A stretch of DNA of 64,000 bases from Negadavirga shengliensis (GCF_042652345.1 NZ_JBHSJJ010000024.1:1-64000), one strand, 5' to 3'. Counted from the stretch's first letter, positions 1 through 7,666 are shown. The notes: generated by a model from the letters alone, not told the origin. Numbers and translations are program-made.

Positions 1-93
1 ATGTGTTCGAAAGAATCCAGAGCCATAAACAAAAAGACCTCTACCAGCTCCTACCCTCAAACTGGGAAGAATACCGTCCTAAATAAAATCCCC

Positions 94-609
94 TTATTTA
101 ACAAGACGGGGTTTGTCGGAGGGATACGGATAACAGCTCGCAAAATCATCATAGCGAACTTTGGCAGAAGAACTAATAATGGAAGTTATTCTTTTTTGTG
201 TAGCAATATTATTTCTCTCGTCAAGTTTCAATAACAGTTCATTAAAAGCAGGACATTGTTTGCACAATTTTAATGTGTCTTCTCTTGTAATGAGGAGTAG
301 TTCGCAATCTTCCCACGCATCTATGTTATATTTACTTGGCGTAAACATAACAAAACTCTCACGGTCACCTGCCCACCAATTTTCAACATATAAATTAACG
401 ACGTGCTCAACACCTTTTTTATCTACATAGTATTGGCGCATAGCCCCTTTTACAATAAAAGCGAAGTGTTTGCATATTTCGCCTTCCTGTAGTAGATATT
501 GCTTTTTTTTTATCCTTTTTTTAATAAAATGGCTTTTGATGATCTCAAAATCTTTTTCCGAGATTAACGTAGAAGCATATTGATTCAGGTAATCGTGTAG
601 TGCCTGCAT
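94..609 (-). pseudogene. Crp/Fnr-family regulator lacking its C-terminal HTH (truncated)
   Basis: The 171-residue product has a cyclic-nucleotide-binding-like beta-roll over residues 15-115 (YLLQEGEICKHFAFIVKGAM, then WWAGDRESF) and the start of the dimerisation helix (ITSIISSSAKVRYDDF). Bacteroidota regulators of this type usually run to about 190 residues, ending in a winged helix with an IAxxLGxxxExxSR-type recognition segment. Here the frame ends in an unrelated YPYPSDKPRLVK tail, and neither other minus-strand frame down to base 1 restores an HTH. That is why it is called a 3' truncation. Seen: the ligand domain and the missing DNA-binding end. Inferred: it no longer binds DNA, and would at best bind a ligand or dimerise. 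The start is the ATG complement at 607-609. It is separated from the tRNA by about 460 bases without a gene. Confidence 0.6.
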
Positions 610-1030
610 GGGAATAAAGTATTTCAGGTAAAATTAATAATTATTTTTTGTTTGATTTTGTGACTTTCGGTGAAGTAAAACAGTATAGAAACGTAGAACT
701 GTTGCCCGCATCTTCGATGAGTACAAAATGTAGACATTCTACAGGATCAAGCAATATTTCCGGGTCTTCGATTTAAACTGTCCACGAATCCCGAAACAAG
801 TCCGGGACAGGTTTTCACAGTCTGCCCCGGACCCGGTCAACGGGTTTCGGGGGATTGACACGAAGGATTTTAACTTAAAAATGTTATGAATAGTCTTTTA
901 AAAGTTGCTATTTACTATATTTTGTAAGCTTTTAAAGCCAAAAAATCCGTGAAAATGAGTGTAATTAGTGGACCAAAATATCAGTCTCTCCAACTTTTCC
1001 GCTTGCCCCGTAACACATGGCTAAAAAAAT
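610..1030. other. Gene-free stretch carrying a palindromic repeat
   Basis: No ORF here has protein-like composition. The region is AT-rich at both ends and contains one GC-rich, strongly self-complementary block (787-856, listed separately). The part next to 609 must hold the promoter of the leftward Crp/Fnr-like gene. I could not single out a convincing TTG / TAnnTTTG pair. Confidence 0.6.
787..856. repeat. Nested palindromic element (REP-like)
   Basis: The outer arms AATCCCGAAAC (787-797) and GTTTCGGGGGATT (844-856) are complementary apart from two extra G. Inside lie GTCCGGG (800-806) and CCGGAC (827-832), which pair around an ACAG/CTG step. The whole block can fold into a two-tier stem in otherwise AT-rich DNA. 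A related CCCGAAACCAG half-site occurs near 54045. It looks like a dispersed intergenic palindrome, not a terminator, because no T tract follows on either strand. Confidence 0.55.
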
Positions 1031-1065
1031 TGGTGAAATAAATAAGGCAGGCTTTGCGGCCTGCC
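1031..1065 (-). terminator. Intrinsic terminator of tRNA-Ala
   Basis: On the minus strand GGCAGGC and GCCTGCC (1059-1065 and 1046-1052) form a 7-bp stem with a 6-base loop, followed by TTATTTATTTC. It begins 6 bases after the 3' end of the tRNA, so it most probably ends the tRNA transcript. Confidence 0.65.
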
Positions 1066-1070
1066 CTAAG

Positions 1071-1144
1071 TGGAGGATAACGGATTCGAACCGATGACCT
1101 CTACACTGCCAGTGTAACGCTCTAGCCAACTGAGCTAATCCCCC
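1071..1144 (-). tRNA. tRNA-Ala (anticodon GGC)
   Basis: The minus strand folds into a standard cloverleaf. The acceptor GGGGGAT (1144-1138) pairs with ATCCTCC (1078-1072) with one G-T pair, followed by discriminator A at 1071. The D arm is AGCTCAGTTGGCTAGAGCG. The anticodon stem TTACA/TGTAG encloses loop CTGGCAG, giving anticodon GGC, which reads GCC alanine codons. The T arm contains GGTTCGAATCC. CCA is not encoded. Acceptor sequence and discriminator A agree with alanine identity. A terminator follows directly and a decayed copy lies just upstream (1159-1240). Confidence 0.95.
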
Positions 1145-1158
1145 TTATTGTTATTTTC

Positions 1159-1240
1159 ACCAGGATCCGGACCGATGGCCTTCCCGACGCCTGTCGGGAC
1201 ACTCTAGCTCCCGATAACTATCGGGATGAGCTAATCCCCC
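1159..1240 (-). pseudogene. Decayed tRNA copy with arms replaced by palindromes
   Basis: Read on the minus strand, the first 14 bases (GGGGGATTAGCTCA) equal the 5' end of the neighbouring tRNA-Ala. Next comes TCCCGATAGTTATCGGGA in place of the D loop, then GCTAGAGTG, then TCCCGACAGGCGTCGGGA exactly where the anticodon arm belongs. A recognisable T arm follows (CCATCGGTCCGGATCC), and no complementary acceptor 3' strand. Two different perfect or near-perfect palindromes therefore sit in the two loops of a tRNA duplicate. It cannot be a functional tRNA. Origin by tandem duplication followed by palindrome insertion or templated conversion is inference. Confidence 0.7.
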
Positions 1241-1282
1241 AAAGCGGACTGCAAATATAATTAGGGAATTTAATTCGCCAAA

Positions 1283-1903
1283 TTATTCTGCTGAATAATT
1301 TACCCGCGTGAGAATACTCCTTCCGAGGGTCACTTCATCCGTGTATTCCAGTTCGCTGCCGATAGGGATGCCTCGCGCGATGGTACTTACTTTTATTCCT
1401 TTTTCTTTGAGTTTCCGGGTGATGTAGAAAGAGGTGGTATCTCCTTCCATCGTGGCTGGCAGGGCAAGAATAACCTCCTCTACATTTTCCCCCAGGTGCG
1501 GTTTGTCAATACGTTCCAACAGGGAAGCGATATTGATGTTCTCTGGCCCCACTCCCTGTATGGGGGAAATAATTCCGCCCAGTAGATGGTACAAGCCGTG
1601 GTATTGGCCGGTGTTTTCGATGGCCAATACATCCGGAATATCCTCAACCACACAGATGATGTGCTGCTGACGCTGGGTTCCCTCGCAGATGGAGCAAACC
1701 GGTTTGTCTGAAACGTTGTGGCATACTTGGCAATACCGTATCTCCTTCCTCAATTTCAGGATAGCCTGCGAGAGCGCTTCTGCGACAGGTTCTTGCTGCT
1801 TGAGTAAATGTAGGGTCAATCTTAAGGCTGTCTTTTTGCCGATACCAGGAAGGCGGCTGATTTCTGTTACTGCCTCCTCAATTAATTTGGAAGGAAAGTT
1901 CAC
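1283..1903 (-). CDS. recR: Recombination protein RecR
   Basis: RecR acts with RecF/RecO to load RecA on gapped DNA. The 206-residue product has the full family layout: an N-terminal helix-hairpin-helix with LPGIGKKTALRL (about residues 18-29), a C4 zinc finger with Cys58, Cys61, Cys70 and Cys73, and a Toprim domain from about residue 82 (CVVEDIPDVLAIE, then the Ala-Thr-Met-Glu-Gly-Asp segment). It closes with the conserved RGIPIGSELEYTDEVTL segment. Length matches the usual 195-205. The gene lies 10 bases downstream of clpS on the same strand, so the two are probably co-transcribed. Nothing is missing or unusual. Confidence 0.97.
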   Translation of the reverse strand: MNFPSKLIEEAVTEISRLPGIGKKTALRLTLHLLKQQEPVAEALSQAILKLRKEIRYCQVCHNVSDKPVCSICEGTQRQQHIICVVEDIPDVLAIENTGQYHGLYHLLGGIISPIQGVGPENINIASLLERIDKPHLGENVEEVILALPATMEGDTTSFYITRKLKEKGIKVSTIARGIPIGSELEYTDEVTLGRSILTRVNYSAE

Positions 1904-1913
1904 TAATTGGTCG

Positions 1914-2201
1914 TTAAATGATGGCTGCCTGAATACCTGCGTCCAAAATAGACTGGCACATGGGCTTTAGTTTTCCGATGCTGCCCTTTTTTACGGTGCA
2001 CTTGCCTTTATAATGGATGATGAGGGTACACTGTTCGGCCTGATCATGGGAGTGCTTACACACTTTCATCAATACTTTGATGACATGATCAAAAGTGTTG
2101 AAATCATCATTGAAAACAACCAGGTCATGCTCCTCCTTGTCTACCAGCTCTTCCAGCAGTATTTCTGCTTCTGTTTCCAATAAATGTTCTAAAGGTTTCA
2201 T
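1914..2201 (-). CDS. clpS: ATP-dependent Clp protease adaptor ClpS
   Basis: ClpS delivers N-degron substrates to the ClpA/ClpC unfoldase in the cytoplasm. The 95-residue product carries the core fold: LVVFNDDFNTFDHVIKVL (about residues 27-44), in which the VFNDD segment supplies the N-degron pocket, then CKHSHDQAEQCT with the conserved histidine, and HYKGKCTVKKGSI near the end. It starts at the ATG complement at 2199-2201 and recR follows after 10 bases. ClpP is encoded about 60 kb away at 61789; no ClpA/C gene is in the window. The N-terminal arm that contacts the unfoldase is acidic (ETEAEILLEELVDKEE). Confidence 0.93.
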   Translation of the reverse strand: MKPLEHLLETEAEILLEELVDKEEHDLVVFNDDFNTFDHVIKVLMKVCKHSHDQAEQCTLIIHYKGKCTVKKGSIGKLKPMCQSILDAGIQAAII

Positions 2202-2254
2202 TTTGCAAAGTTAATAATTAATTACAACTTTATCGCCCCGTAGCCTTCAGCAAT

Positions 2255-3727
2255 ATGGATTCCAAGTTAACACTAATTGTCATAACATCATATTTTTTAC
2301 TGTTGTTCCTGGTTTCCTGGCTCACCTCAAAAAACCTTTCGTCTGACACCTTTTTCACAGGCGATAGAAAATCCCCCTGGTTTCTGGTGGCTTTTGGGAT
2401 GATAGGTGCCTCTTTATCGGGGGTCACCTTTATTTCTGTTCCCGGTGAGGTGGGCAACACCAACTTCTATTATTTCCAGGTGGTGCTGGGTTATACCGTA
2501 GGTTATGCGGTGATAGCCACACTGCTTCTGCCGCTTTACTACCGCCTGAACCTGGTTTCCATTTACACCTATCTTGAAGGAAGATTTGGCTTTTGGTCGT
2601 ATAAGACCGGTGCTTTTTTCTTCATCCTGTCCAGGACTTTGGGCTCGTCAATCCGGGTATTTTTGGTGGCAGGAGTGCTGCAACTGATACTCTTTGACCA
2701 CTGGGGCATCCCTTTTTGGCTGTCGGTACTGATTACGGTGGGGCTGATCTGGTTGTACACCCATAGGGGAGGAATTAAAACCGTGGTTTGGACAGATACC
2801 TTCCAGACATTTTTTATGCTGTCAGCGGTATTGGTGAGCATTTACCTGATAGCGAAAGACCTGGACATCACCTCGATCCATCAGTTAGTGAATACTGTTG
2901 CCTCCGAGCCCAGATCCAGCATGTTCAACTGGGATTGGAAAGAGGGAACCAATTTTTTCAAGCAGTTTTTTTCAGGCGCATTTATTGTGATCGTGATGAC
3001 GGGGTTGGATCAGGATATGATGCAGAAAAACCTTACTTGCCGAAATCTCAGGGATGCACAGAAAAACATGTTTTGGTTTACCATTATCCTGGTAGCGGTC
3101 AATCTGGTATTCCTGGCTTTAGGGGTGTTGTTATTCCTCCACGCTGATGTCAATCAGATTCCCGTCCCGGAAAGAACAGATGACCTCTATCCCATGTTGG
3201 CCACATCCTACTTTTCCGCATTCGCGGGGATTGTATTTGTATTGGGGATCACAGCAGCAGCTTACAGCAGTGCAGACTCCACCCTGACTGCGTTGACCAC
3301 GTCTTTTTGTTATGATTTTTTGCAGATAGATAAGCACTACGACAAGAAGGAGAGTATACAACTGAGAAAAAAAGTGCATTTGTTTTTTACTATGGTTGTT
3401 TTTCTGATGATACTGGTTTTCAGGTGGGTCAATGATCAAAGTGTAATCAACGCCGTATTTATTATTGCAGGCTATACCTATGGGCCGCTTTTGGGCCTGT
3501 ACGCCTTTGGTCTTTTTACGGAATATAGGGTGAAGGACCGGTGGGTGCCTGTCGCGGCAGTCACGGCGCCGTTGTTGTCTTATATTTTCGCTGCTAATTC
3601 GGAAAATTGGTTTTGGGGCTACAGGTTTGGGTTTGAAATATTGATATTAAATGGGTTATTGATGTTTTTAGGTCTGTGGTTATTGAGGGAAAAAGAAAAT
3701 GCAACGGAAATGTTCAGTCCACGGTAA
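2255..3727 (+). CDS. Sodium:solute symporter (SSS family)
   Basis: A 490-residue polytopic membrane protein with about 13 predicted hydrophobic segments. It has SSS-family signatures: DTFFTGDRKSPWF after the first helix, GASLSGVTFISVPG in the unwound helix region, GGIKTVVWTDTFQ in mid-protein, GLDQDMMQKNLTCR, and the AAYSSADSTLTALTTSFCYD segment that carries Na+-coordinating Ser/Thr residues. The family imports sugars, sialic acids, amino acids or vitamins with Na+; the substrate here cannot be read from sequence. It stands alone, 53 bases from the divergent clpS-recR unit, and converges on the sugar transferase gene with a 13-base gap. A second family member is at 29691. Confidence 0.9.
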   Translation: MDSKLTLIVITSYFLLLFLVSWLTSKNLSSDTFFTGDRKSPWFLVAFGMIGASLSGVTFISVPGEVGNTNFYYFQVVLGYTVGYAVIATLLLPLYYRLNLVSIYTYLEGRFGFWSYKTGAFFFILSRTLGSSIRVFLVAGVLQLILFDHWGIPFWLSVLITVGLIWLYTHRGGIKTVVWTDTFQTFFMLSAVLVSIYLIAKDLDITSIHQLVNTVASEPRSSMFNWDWKEGTNFFKQFFSGAFIVIVMTGLDQDMMQKNLTCRNLRDAQKNMFWFTIILVAVNLVFLALGVLLFLHADVNQIPVPERTDDLYPMLATSYFSAFAGIVFVLGITAAAYSSADSTLTALTTSFCYDFLQIDKHYDKKESIQLRKKVHLFFTMVVFLMILVFRWVNDQSVINAVFIIAGYTYGPLLGLYAFGLFTEYRVKDRWVPVAAVTAPLLSYIFAANSENWFWGYRFGFEILILNGLLMFLGLWLLREKENATEMFSPR

Positions 3728-3740
3728 AGCAAATGTCGGG

Positions 3741-4439
3741 TCAATACGCTTTATCGTTGCCCATAATCAAAGAAACAGCAGTCCACAGAATGATTTTGAT
3801 ATCCAACAGAGGCGACCAATTGTTTACATAGAAAATGTCCAGCTTGCACCGGGAATAAATATCAAAGAAATCCCGGGTTTCCCCGCGGTACCCTTTTGCT
3901 TGCGCCAGTCCGGTAATTCCCGGTTTGACAGTGTGCCTGTACATGAAATTGTCTATTTCCTGGGAAAACTTATTGTTCATGGGAATGGCATGGGGTCTCG
4001 GGCCTACAATGGACATTTCCCCTTTCAACACATTAAAAAACTGGGGGAGTTCATCCAAACTTGACTTTCTTAAAAATGCGCCGAAACGGGTAACCCTTGG
4101 ATCGTTTTTGGTAGCTTGCTTGGTATCGGCTTCCTTGTTAAGGCGCATAGTTCTGAATTTATAACAATAAAAAGGAACATTGTTTTTCCCGTGTCTTAGT
4201 TGCTTGAAAAAAACAGGGCCTTTGGAACCTATTTTTATCAATAAGCCTATGAGGGGAAACAACCAAAAAAACACCAGGATAAACAAGGCCAGACTGATAC
4301 TTACATCCAGAAAGCGTTTCAGCATAAGTTGGGATTCATTCAAAAAACCATGGGATGTATTCCCATAAGATAGTCTTTTGGTGTGGTTTTTTCTGCCGTT
4401 TCCAGGTTTGGGCTTTCTTTCAGTTAAAACATTTGCCAT
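3741..4439 (-). CDS. Bacterial sugar transferase (initiating glycosyl-1-phosphate transferase)
   Basis: The 232-residue protein contains the PF02397-type catalytic region. One membrane segment lies at residues 46-68 (SLALFILVFFWLFPLIGLLI), preceded by KRFLDVS. Then come FFKQLRHGKNNVPFYCYKFRTMR, SSLDELPQFFNVLKGEMSIVGPRP and HTVKPGITGLAQAKGYRGET. Such enzymes move a sugar-1-phosphate from a nucleotide sugar to undecaprenyl phosphate at the inner membrane, starting exopolysaccharide or O-unit synthesis. It is the short form without the N-terminal multi-spanning and CoA-binding-like domains of WcaJ-type proteins. No other polysaccharide gene is adjacent, so it is an orphan. A very AT-rich stretch lies upstream (4440-4757). 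The internal Met39 is an alternative start. Confidence 0.88.
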   Translation of the reverse strand: MANVLTERKPKPGNGRKNHTKRLSYGNTSHGFLNESQLMLKRFLDVSISLALFILVFFWLFPLIGLLIKIGSKGPVFFKQLRHGKNNVPFYCYKFRTMRLNKEADTKQATKNDPRVTRFGAFLRKSSLDELPQFFNVLKGEMSIVGPRPHAIPMNNKFSQEIDNFMYRHTVKPGITGLAQAKGYRGETRDFFDIYSRCKLDIFYVNNWSPLLDIKIILWTAVSLIMGNDKAY

Positions 4440-4757
4440 TGAACTTTTCTTTTAAACAATCCCACGTCGAACGCAAACTCGTCTATAATCATGCCAATTT
4501 GCTTTACTTGTGTTTTGTACTTATAAAAACGTATTTCAAATTTAGCTTTATTATTTTGAAATTTTTAAAAAATCTAGTTTATTTTTTAAATTTTAATATC
4601 ATATCTTCGTTTTTGTTTAAAAAATAATAAAAAAACACCGTGAGGGATTTCGGCACAAACACAGCTTCACCTATGGATTTAGAAAAAGGTTTTTTCCGTC
4701 TTTTATCAGTGCAATCCTACGGGAATCCCCGGGGTAATTCTGCGAGCTAAAAGAATA
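4440..4757. other. AT-rich intergenic region upstream of the sugar transferase
   Basis: About 320 bases without a credible gene. The part from 4490 to 4635 is almost entirely A/T with long homopolymer runs and must hold the promoter of the leftward sugar transferase. A GC-richer tail (4720-4745) precedes the end of the alkyltransferase-like gene. No T-tailed stem is seen. Confidence 0.5.
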
Positions 4758-5096
4758 TTAGAAGGAGAGTTCGACATTCGGATCCCAGAGATGTTTTTCA
4801 AAATCCAGTATTTGATCATCTGAAACCCTGATCCCTTCTTTTTCCAGGCGACGCTGCATTTCATCCGCAGAGGAAAAGTGGTGCTTTCCTGTAAGCAGAC
4901 CCTTTCTGTTCACCACCCTATGAGCCGGAACATCCTCCTGGAGGTGGCTGGCATTCATGGCATATCCTACCATCCTGGCGCTGCCTTTGGCCCCAAGGAA
5001 ATGGGCAATGGCCCCGTAGGTAGTGACCCTTCCCTCGGGTACAAGTTTTACCACTTGGTATACATCTTCAAAAAACTGTTGTCTATTGATTTTCAC
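4758..5096 (-). CDS. Alkyltransferase-like protein (MGMT family, catalytic Cys replaced)
   Basis: The 112-residue protein aligns with the DNA-binding domain of O6-alkylguanine-DNA alkyltransferase: VPEGRVTTYGAIA at residues 19-31, with the base-flipping region and winged-helix elements, and VPAHRVVNRKGLLTG at 56-70. The acceptor cysteine of the PCHRV motif is Ala58 (PAHRV), so it cannot take up an alkyl group. This matches the ATL subfamily, which binds O6-alkylguanine and passes lesions to nucleotide excision repair. Length fits ATL proteins of 100-115 residues. Its first 14 bases overlap the end of the MscS gene, so the two are likely translated from one message. Confidence 0.9.
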   Translation of the reverse strand: MKINRQQFFEDVYQVVKLVPEGRVTTYGAIAHFLGAKGSARMVGYAMNASHLQEDVPAHRVVNRKGLLTGKHHFSSADEMQRRLEKEGIRVSDDQILDFEKHLWDPNVELSF

Positions 5097-5964
5097 TGGA
5101 AAGCGCTATTATGGATTGGTTGATTTTTCTTCTGATATTTTTTTCCACGGCCCTGCCCGTGGTGTTCAGCTGGACCTGGAGCTTGAGTTTTACGGCATCT
5201 TTTTGTATGGAAAGTGTTTTAAGTACAAAGGAGTCGGGGCTGATTTGGCTGCCAAACTGGTTCACAACCGTCCTAAGTTTGGCTTCCATCTCATTTACAT
5301 TCAGCGTGGGAAGCAACTTGATTTCGAACTCAAAAGTGAGTTTCCTGATGTTTTGCCGGGAATGGTTGATGACTTGTGAGGAGAGGATAAGGCTGTTGGG
5401 AATCATGACCACATCGTCGTCTTCATTTAAGAGCACTACATTCAGCAGGGTGATGTCCAGGATTTTGCCTTTGATTTCACCGATCTTGATATGGTCCCCG
5501 AGAGTGATCTGATCTGAAAACATGATAATCAGTCCGTTGATCATATTGGTGATGTAGTCCTTTGACAATAAGGCTATGGCAGCAGCTACAATGGTGATGC
5601 TGGATAAAAACTCCAAGGGCCGGATATCAAAAAGGATCATCAATGTGATCAGAAAAATGATGACATTCAATACACCGGCAATCCGGTTTACCCCCAGTAC
5701 GAAGTTGCTGTGGAGCGGATCCGCTCTTTTTTTGCGGAGGTAAAATCTTACCAGGAAAATCCTTCCCAAAGAGATAATGATGTTTCCTGCGAGCAAAAAA
5801 GACAGGGCCGAAAATAGGTTGGAAACCCTTGCAAAAAACAAGGTCTCCGGCATATCCCAATATTCGGAAATTATGGTGAGCAGGAAATACAGGATGACTT
5901 TTACAATGAAAAAGATTCTGTTTCTGGTTTCTTTGGCCTCTATGGCGCTTTTCCCCATGTTCAT
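5083..5964 (-). CDS. MscS-family mechanosensitive ion channel
   Basis: A 293-residue membrane protein with predicted helices at about 17-37, 48-72, 90-112 and a pore-lining segment ITIVAAAIALLSKDYITNMINGLIIMF (about 123-149). Next is the beta domain typical of MscS (FSDQITLGDHIKIGEIKGKI, then MIPNSLILSSQVINHSR) and a C-terminal alpha/beta domain. Such channels open under membrane tension and release osmolytes during hypo-osmotic shock. The gene leads a two-gene unit with the alkyltransferase-like gene (14-base overlap). Met1 and Met3 are both possible starts. The SDR gene at 6051 is divergent, leaving 86 bases for two promoters. Confidence 0.92.
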   Translation of the reverse strand: MNMGKSAIEAKETRNRIFFIVKVILYFLLTIISEYWDMPETLFFARVSNLFSALSFLLAGNIIISLGRIFLVRFYLRKKRADPLHSNFVLGVNRIAGVLNVIIFLITLMILFDIRPLEFLSSITIVAAAIALLSKDYITNMINGLIIMFSDQITLGDHIKIGEIKGKILDITLLNVVLLNEDDDVVMIPNSLILSSQVINHSRQNIRKLTFEFEIKLLPTLNVNEMEAKLRTVVNQFGSQISPDSFVLKTLSIQKDAVKLKLQVQLNTTGRAVEKNIRRKINQSIIALSSENQ

Positions 5965-6050
5965 CTTGTTTTTGAAAAATTAATTCTAATTTTATGCTTT
6001 GACCTAATAATAAACAAAAATACCAGATTGTATTCAAACAAAACACAAGC

Positions 6051-6731
6051 ATGGACAGAAATATGATTATAACCGGAAGTGCGGGCAATTTAGGAAAGGC
6101 TGTGGTCGGCAAATTTAAAAGGGAAGGATTCAGAGTGATAGCGATTATAGAACCGGACAGCGGGGATGAAGTGGAAGAAGCCGATGACGTTTACCAGATC
6201 GACGTGACTGACGAAAAAGCCGTGGAAGCTTTTTCCAAGGAATACGTGATGCAGTATGGGGAAGTGGAATGCATGGCATTGCTGGTGGGAGGTTTTGCGT
6301 CAGGAAGTTTTGAGAATACCGCAGCCAAAGATTTGGAGAAAATGTTCAAACTGAATTTTTTCAGCGCATTCAATATGGTGAAGTATTTTCTTCCTGTAAT
6401 GAAAAAAGCCAACAATGGTACGGTCCTGTTTGTCGGAGCCAAGCCCGCCATGCGTTCTGAAGAAGGGAAGGATGTTTTGGCATATGCTTTGAGCAAGGGT
6501 CTGGTGATTAATCTTGCGGAACTTACGGCGCAGGAGATGGCGGAAATGAATATCCGGTCCCATGTGTTTGTCCCCAGTATCATTGATACCCCCCAAAACA
6601 GAGAAGCCATGCCGGAGGAGGATTTCACCAAGTGGGTAAGTCCGGCGGATATAGCGGAAGCTATGCATTATGCGGCCACCAACACCGCCCTAAGGAATAT
6701 GACTTTCAAATTGTATGGAGGGGTCTTTTGA
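6051..6731 (+). CDS. Short-chain dehydrogenase/reductase (SDR)
   Basis: A 226-residue classical SDR. The cofactor motif GSAGNLGKAVVGKF sits at residues 9-22 (GxxGxxG with Ser for the second position). Asp follows the second strand (IDVTDEKA), LLVGG replaces the usual NNAG, and YALSKG (about residues 144-149) carries the Tyr-x3-Lys pair. The C-terminal ADIAEAMHYA segment fits the family. It is probably a cytoplasmic NAD(P)H-dependent oxidoreductase. The atypical LLVGG and a short C terminus resemble eukaryotic dihydropteridine-reductase-like SDRs as well, so the substrate is unknown. It appears monocistronic; a perfect palindrome lies 18 bases after the stop. Confidence 0.88.
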   Translation: MDRNMIITGSAGNLGKAVVGKFKREGFRVIAIIEPDSGDEVEEADDVYQIDVTDEKAVEAFSKEYVMQYGEVECMALLVGGFASGSFENTAAKDLEKMFKLNFFSAFNMVKYFLPVMKKANNGTVLFVGAKPAMRSEEGKDVLAYALSKGLVINLAELTAQEMAEMNIRSHVFVPSIIDTPQNREAMPEEDFTKWVSPADIAEAMHYAATNTALRNMTFKLYGGVF

Positions 6732-6748
6732 TAATTAGCAGCTCAAGA

Positions 6749-6763
6749 AAACCTGTCAGGTTT
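6749..6763. repeat. Palindrome AAACCTG-T-CAGGTTT
   Basis: A perfect 7-bp inverted repeat around a single central base lies directly after the SDR gene, followed at 6813-6827 by a looser GCCTGGCAGG copy. The one-base centre makes it a poor terminator. It resembles the short palindromes found in the tRNA remnant near 1.2 kb in being intergenic and self-complementary. A protein-binding site is possible; a dispersed palindrome is equally likely. Confidence 0.45.
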
Positions 6764-6876
6764 GATATTGGCGTGCAGTTCGTTATAATAAGGAATCTGC
6801 CCAAAACACCAGGAAAGCCTGGCAGGTTCTAGGCAGTAAAGATGATCTCAAATCCCAGTCAACTTAAACAAACACC

Positions 6877-7554
6877 ATGAAACTCAGCATTACAGCCATC
6901 TTAATTTGTCTTGTTTCCGTCTGTATGGCCCAGACATCCCAGGAATCGAGGACTTTAAAGGCCTTTGACAAAATCAAGGTTTCCAATGCCATAGAGGCAG
7001 AATTAATAAAGGGGAACACCCATGAAATAGAAATCACCGCCTCGGGAATTGCTTTGGATAAAGTGGAAACAGAAGTGAAAAACCGTACGCTGGATTTAAA
7101 AATCTCCGGTAGCAGTCCCAGGTCCAGTACGGTAAAAGTGAAGATCATTTATGCTAAACTGGAGGACGTATCGGTCTCAACCAGTGCCAAGGTTTTCGTC
7201 CGGGATACTCTGGAATCCCAGACAGTTAAGTTGAATACGGCTACCAACGGTTACTTGGAAGCCGCGGTAAAAGCCCGTTCACTTTCACTGGATGCACAGA
7301 CCAATTCCCAGATGTCTTTGAGGGGAACAGCCGATCAGCTGTATTTCAATGCCTTTACCAATGCCCAAATAGATGGAGACGGCCTTGAAGCCAACAACGC
7401 GGAGGTACGGGTAAATACCAATGCCAGCGGCACTTTTAAGGTACTCGAATCCATCAAAGGGACCGCTGCCACGAGGGGCAGGGTTAAATACACGGGTAAT
7501 CCCAACCTGGTGGATGTGAAAGTCAACACCGGTGGAGCCATAGATGGACCATGA
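6877..7554 (+). CDS. Secreted head-GIN-domain protein (DUF2807)
   Basis: The 225-residue product starts with a signal peptide (MKLSITAILICLVSVCMAQ, predicted cleavage after Ala18) and continues as a repeated short-strand beta fold typical of DUF2807 proteins. ESRTLKAFDKIKVSNAIEAE (about 22-41) is the entry strand, followed by periodic turns rich in Ala, Asn and Thr such as VKLNTATNGYLEAAVKAR and VRVNTNASGTF. The family is widespread in Bacteroidota and forms a right-handed parallel beta stack, probably on the cell surface or in the periplasm; no enzymatic role is established. It is a single gene. The stem GGGAGA/TCTCCC right after the stop (7564-7581) may end its transcript. Confidence 0.87.
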   Translation: MKLSITAILICLVSVCMAQTSQESRTLKAFDKIKVSNAIEAELIKGNTHEIEITASGIALDKVETEVKNRTLDLKISGSSPRSSTVKVKIIYAKLEDVSVSTSAKVFVRDTLESQTVKLNTATNGYLEAAVKARSLSLDAQTNSQMSLRGTADQLYFNAFTNAQIDGDGLEANNAEVRVNTNASGTFKVLESIKGTAATRGRVKYTGNPNLVDVKVNTGGAIDGP

Positions 7555-7563
7555 TAACAAGTG

Positions 7564-7584
7564 GGGGAGATGCCCGTCTCCCTT
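7564..7584 (+). terminator. Weak hairpin after the head-GIN gene
   Basis: GGGAGA (7564-7569) and TCTCCC (7576-7581) form a 6-bp stem around TGCCCG, followed by TTT. It lies 10 bases after the stop codon. The short T run makes it only a weak intrinsic terminator candidate. Confidence 0.35.
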
Positions 7585-7616
7585 TCAAGTGCTGCTTTAA
7601 TTCCCTCATAAAAAAC

Positions 7617-7647
7617 TTGTGATATAAAAAAATTGTCCTTAGAATTG
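7617..7647 (+). promoter_or_regulatory. Candidate thr operon promoter
   Basis: TTG at 7617-7619 and TAGAATTG at 7640-7647 are 20 bases apart. They match the Bacteroidota sigma-A pattern (TTG near -33, TAnnTTTG near -7) with one mismatch. Transcription would start near 7652, leaving about 14 bases before the leader ORF ATG at 7667. Confidence 0.45.
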
Positions 7648-7666
7648 TTGCTTCAAATAAAAACGC

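Noticed and set aside
4490..4640. Very AT-rich block considered as a replication-type origin
   Set aside because: No DnaA-box series, iterons or replication genes are nearby; ordinary upstream DNA of the sugar transferase is enough to explain it.
5627..6112. 161-codon minus-strand ORF across the MscS start and the SDR start
   Set aside because: It is a shadow of the MscS frame with unlikely composition and would span two divergent promoters.
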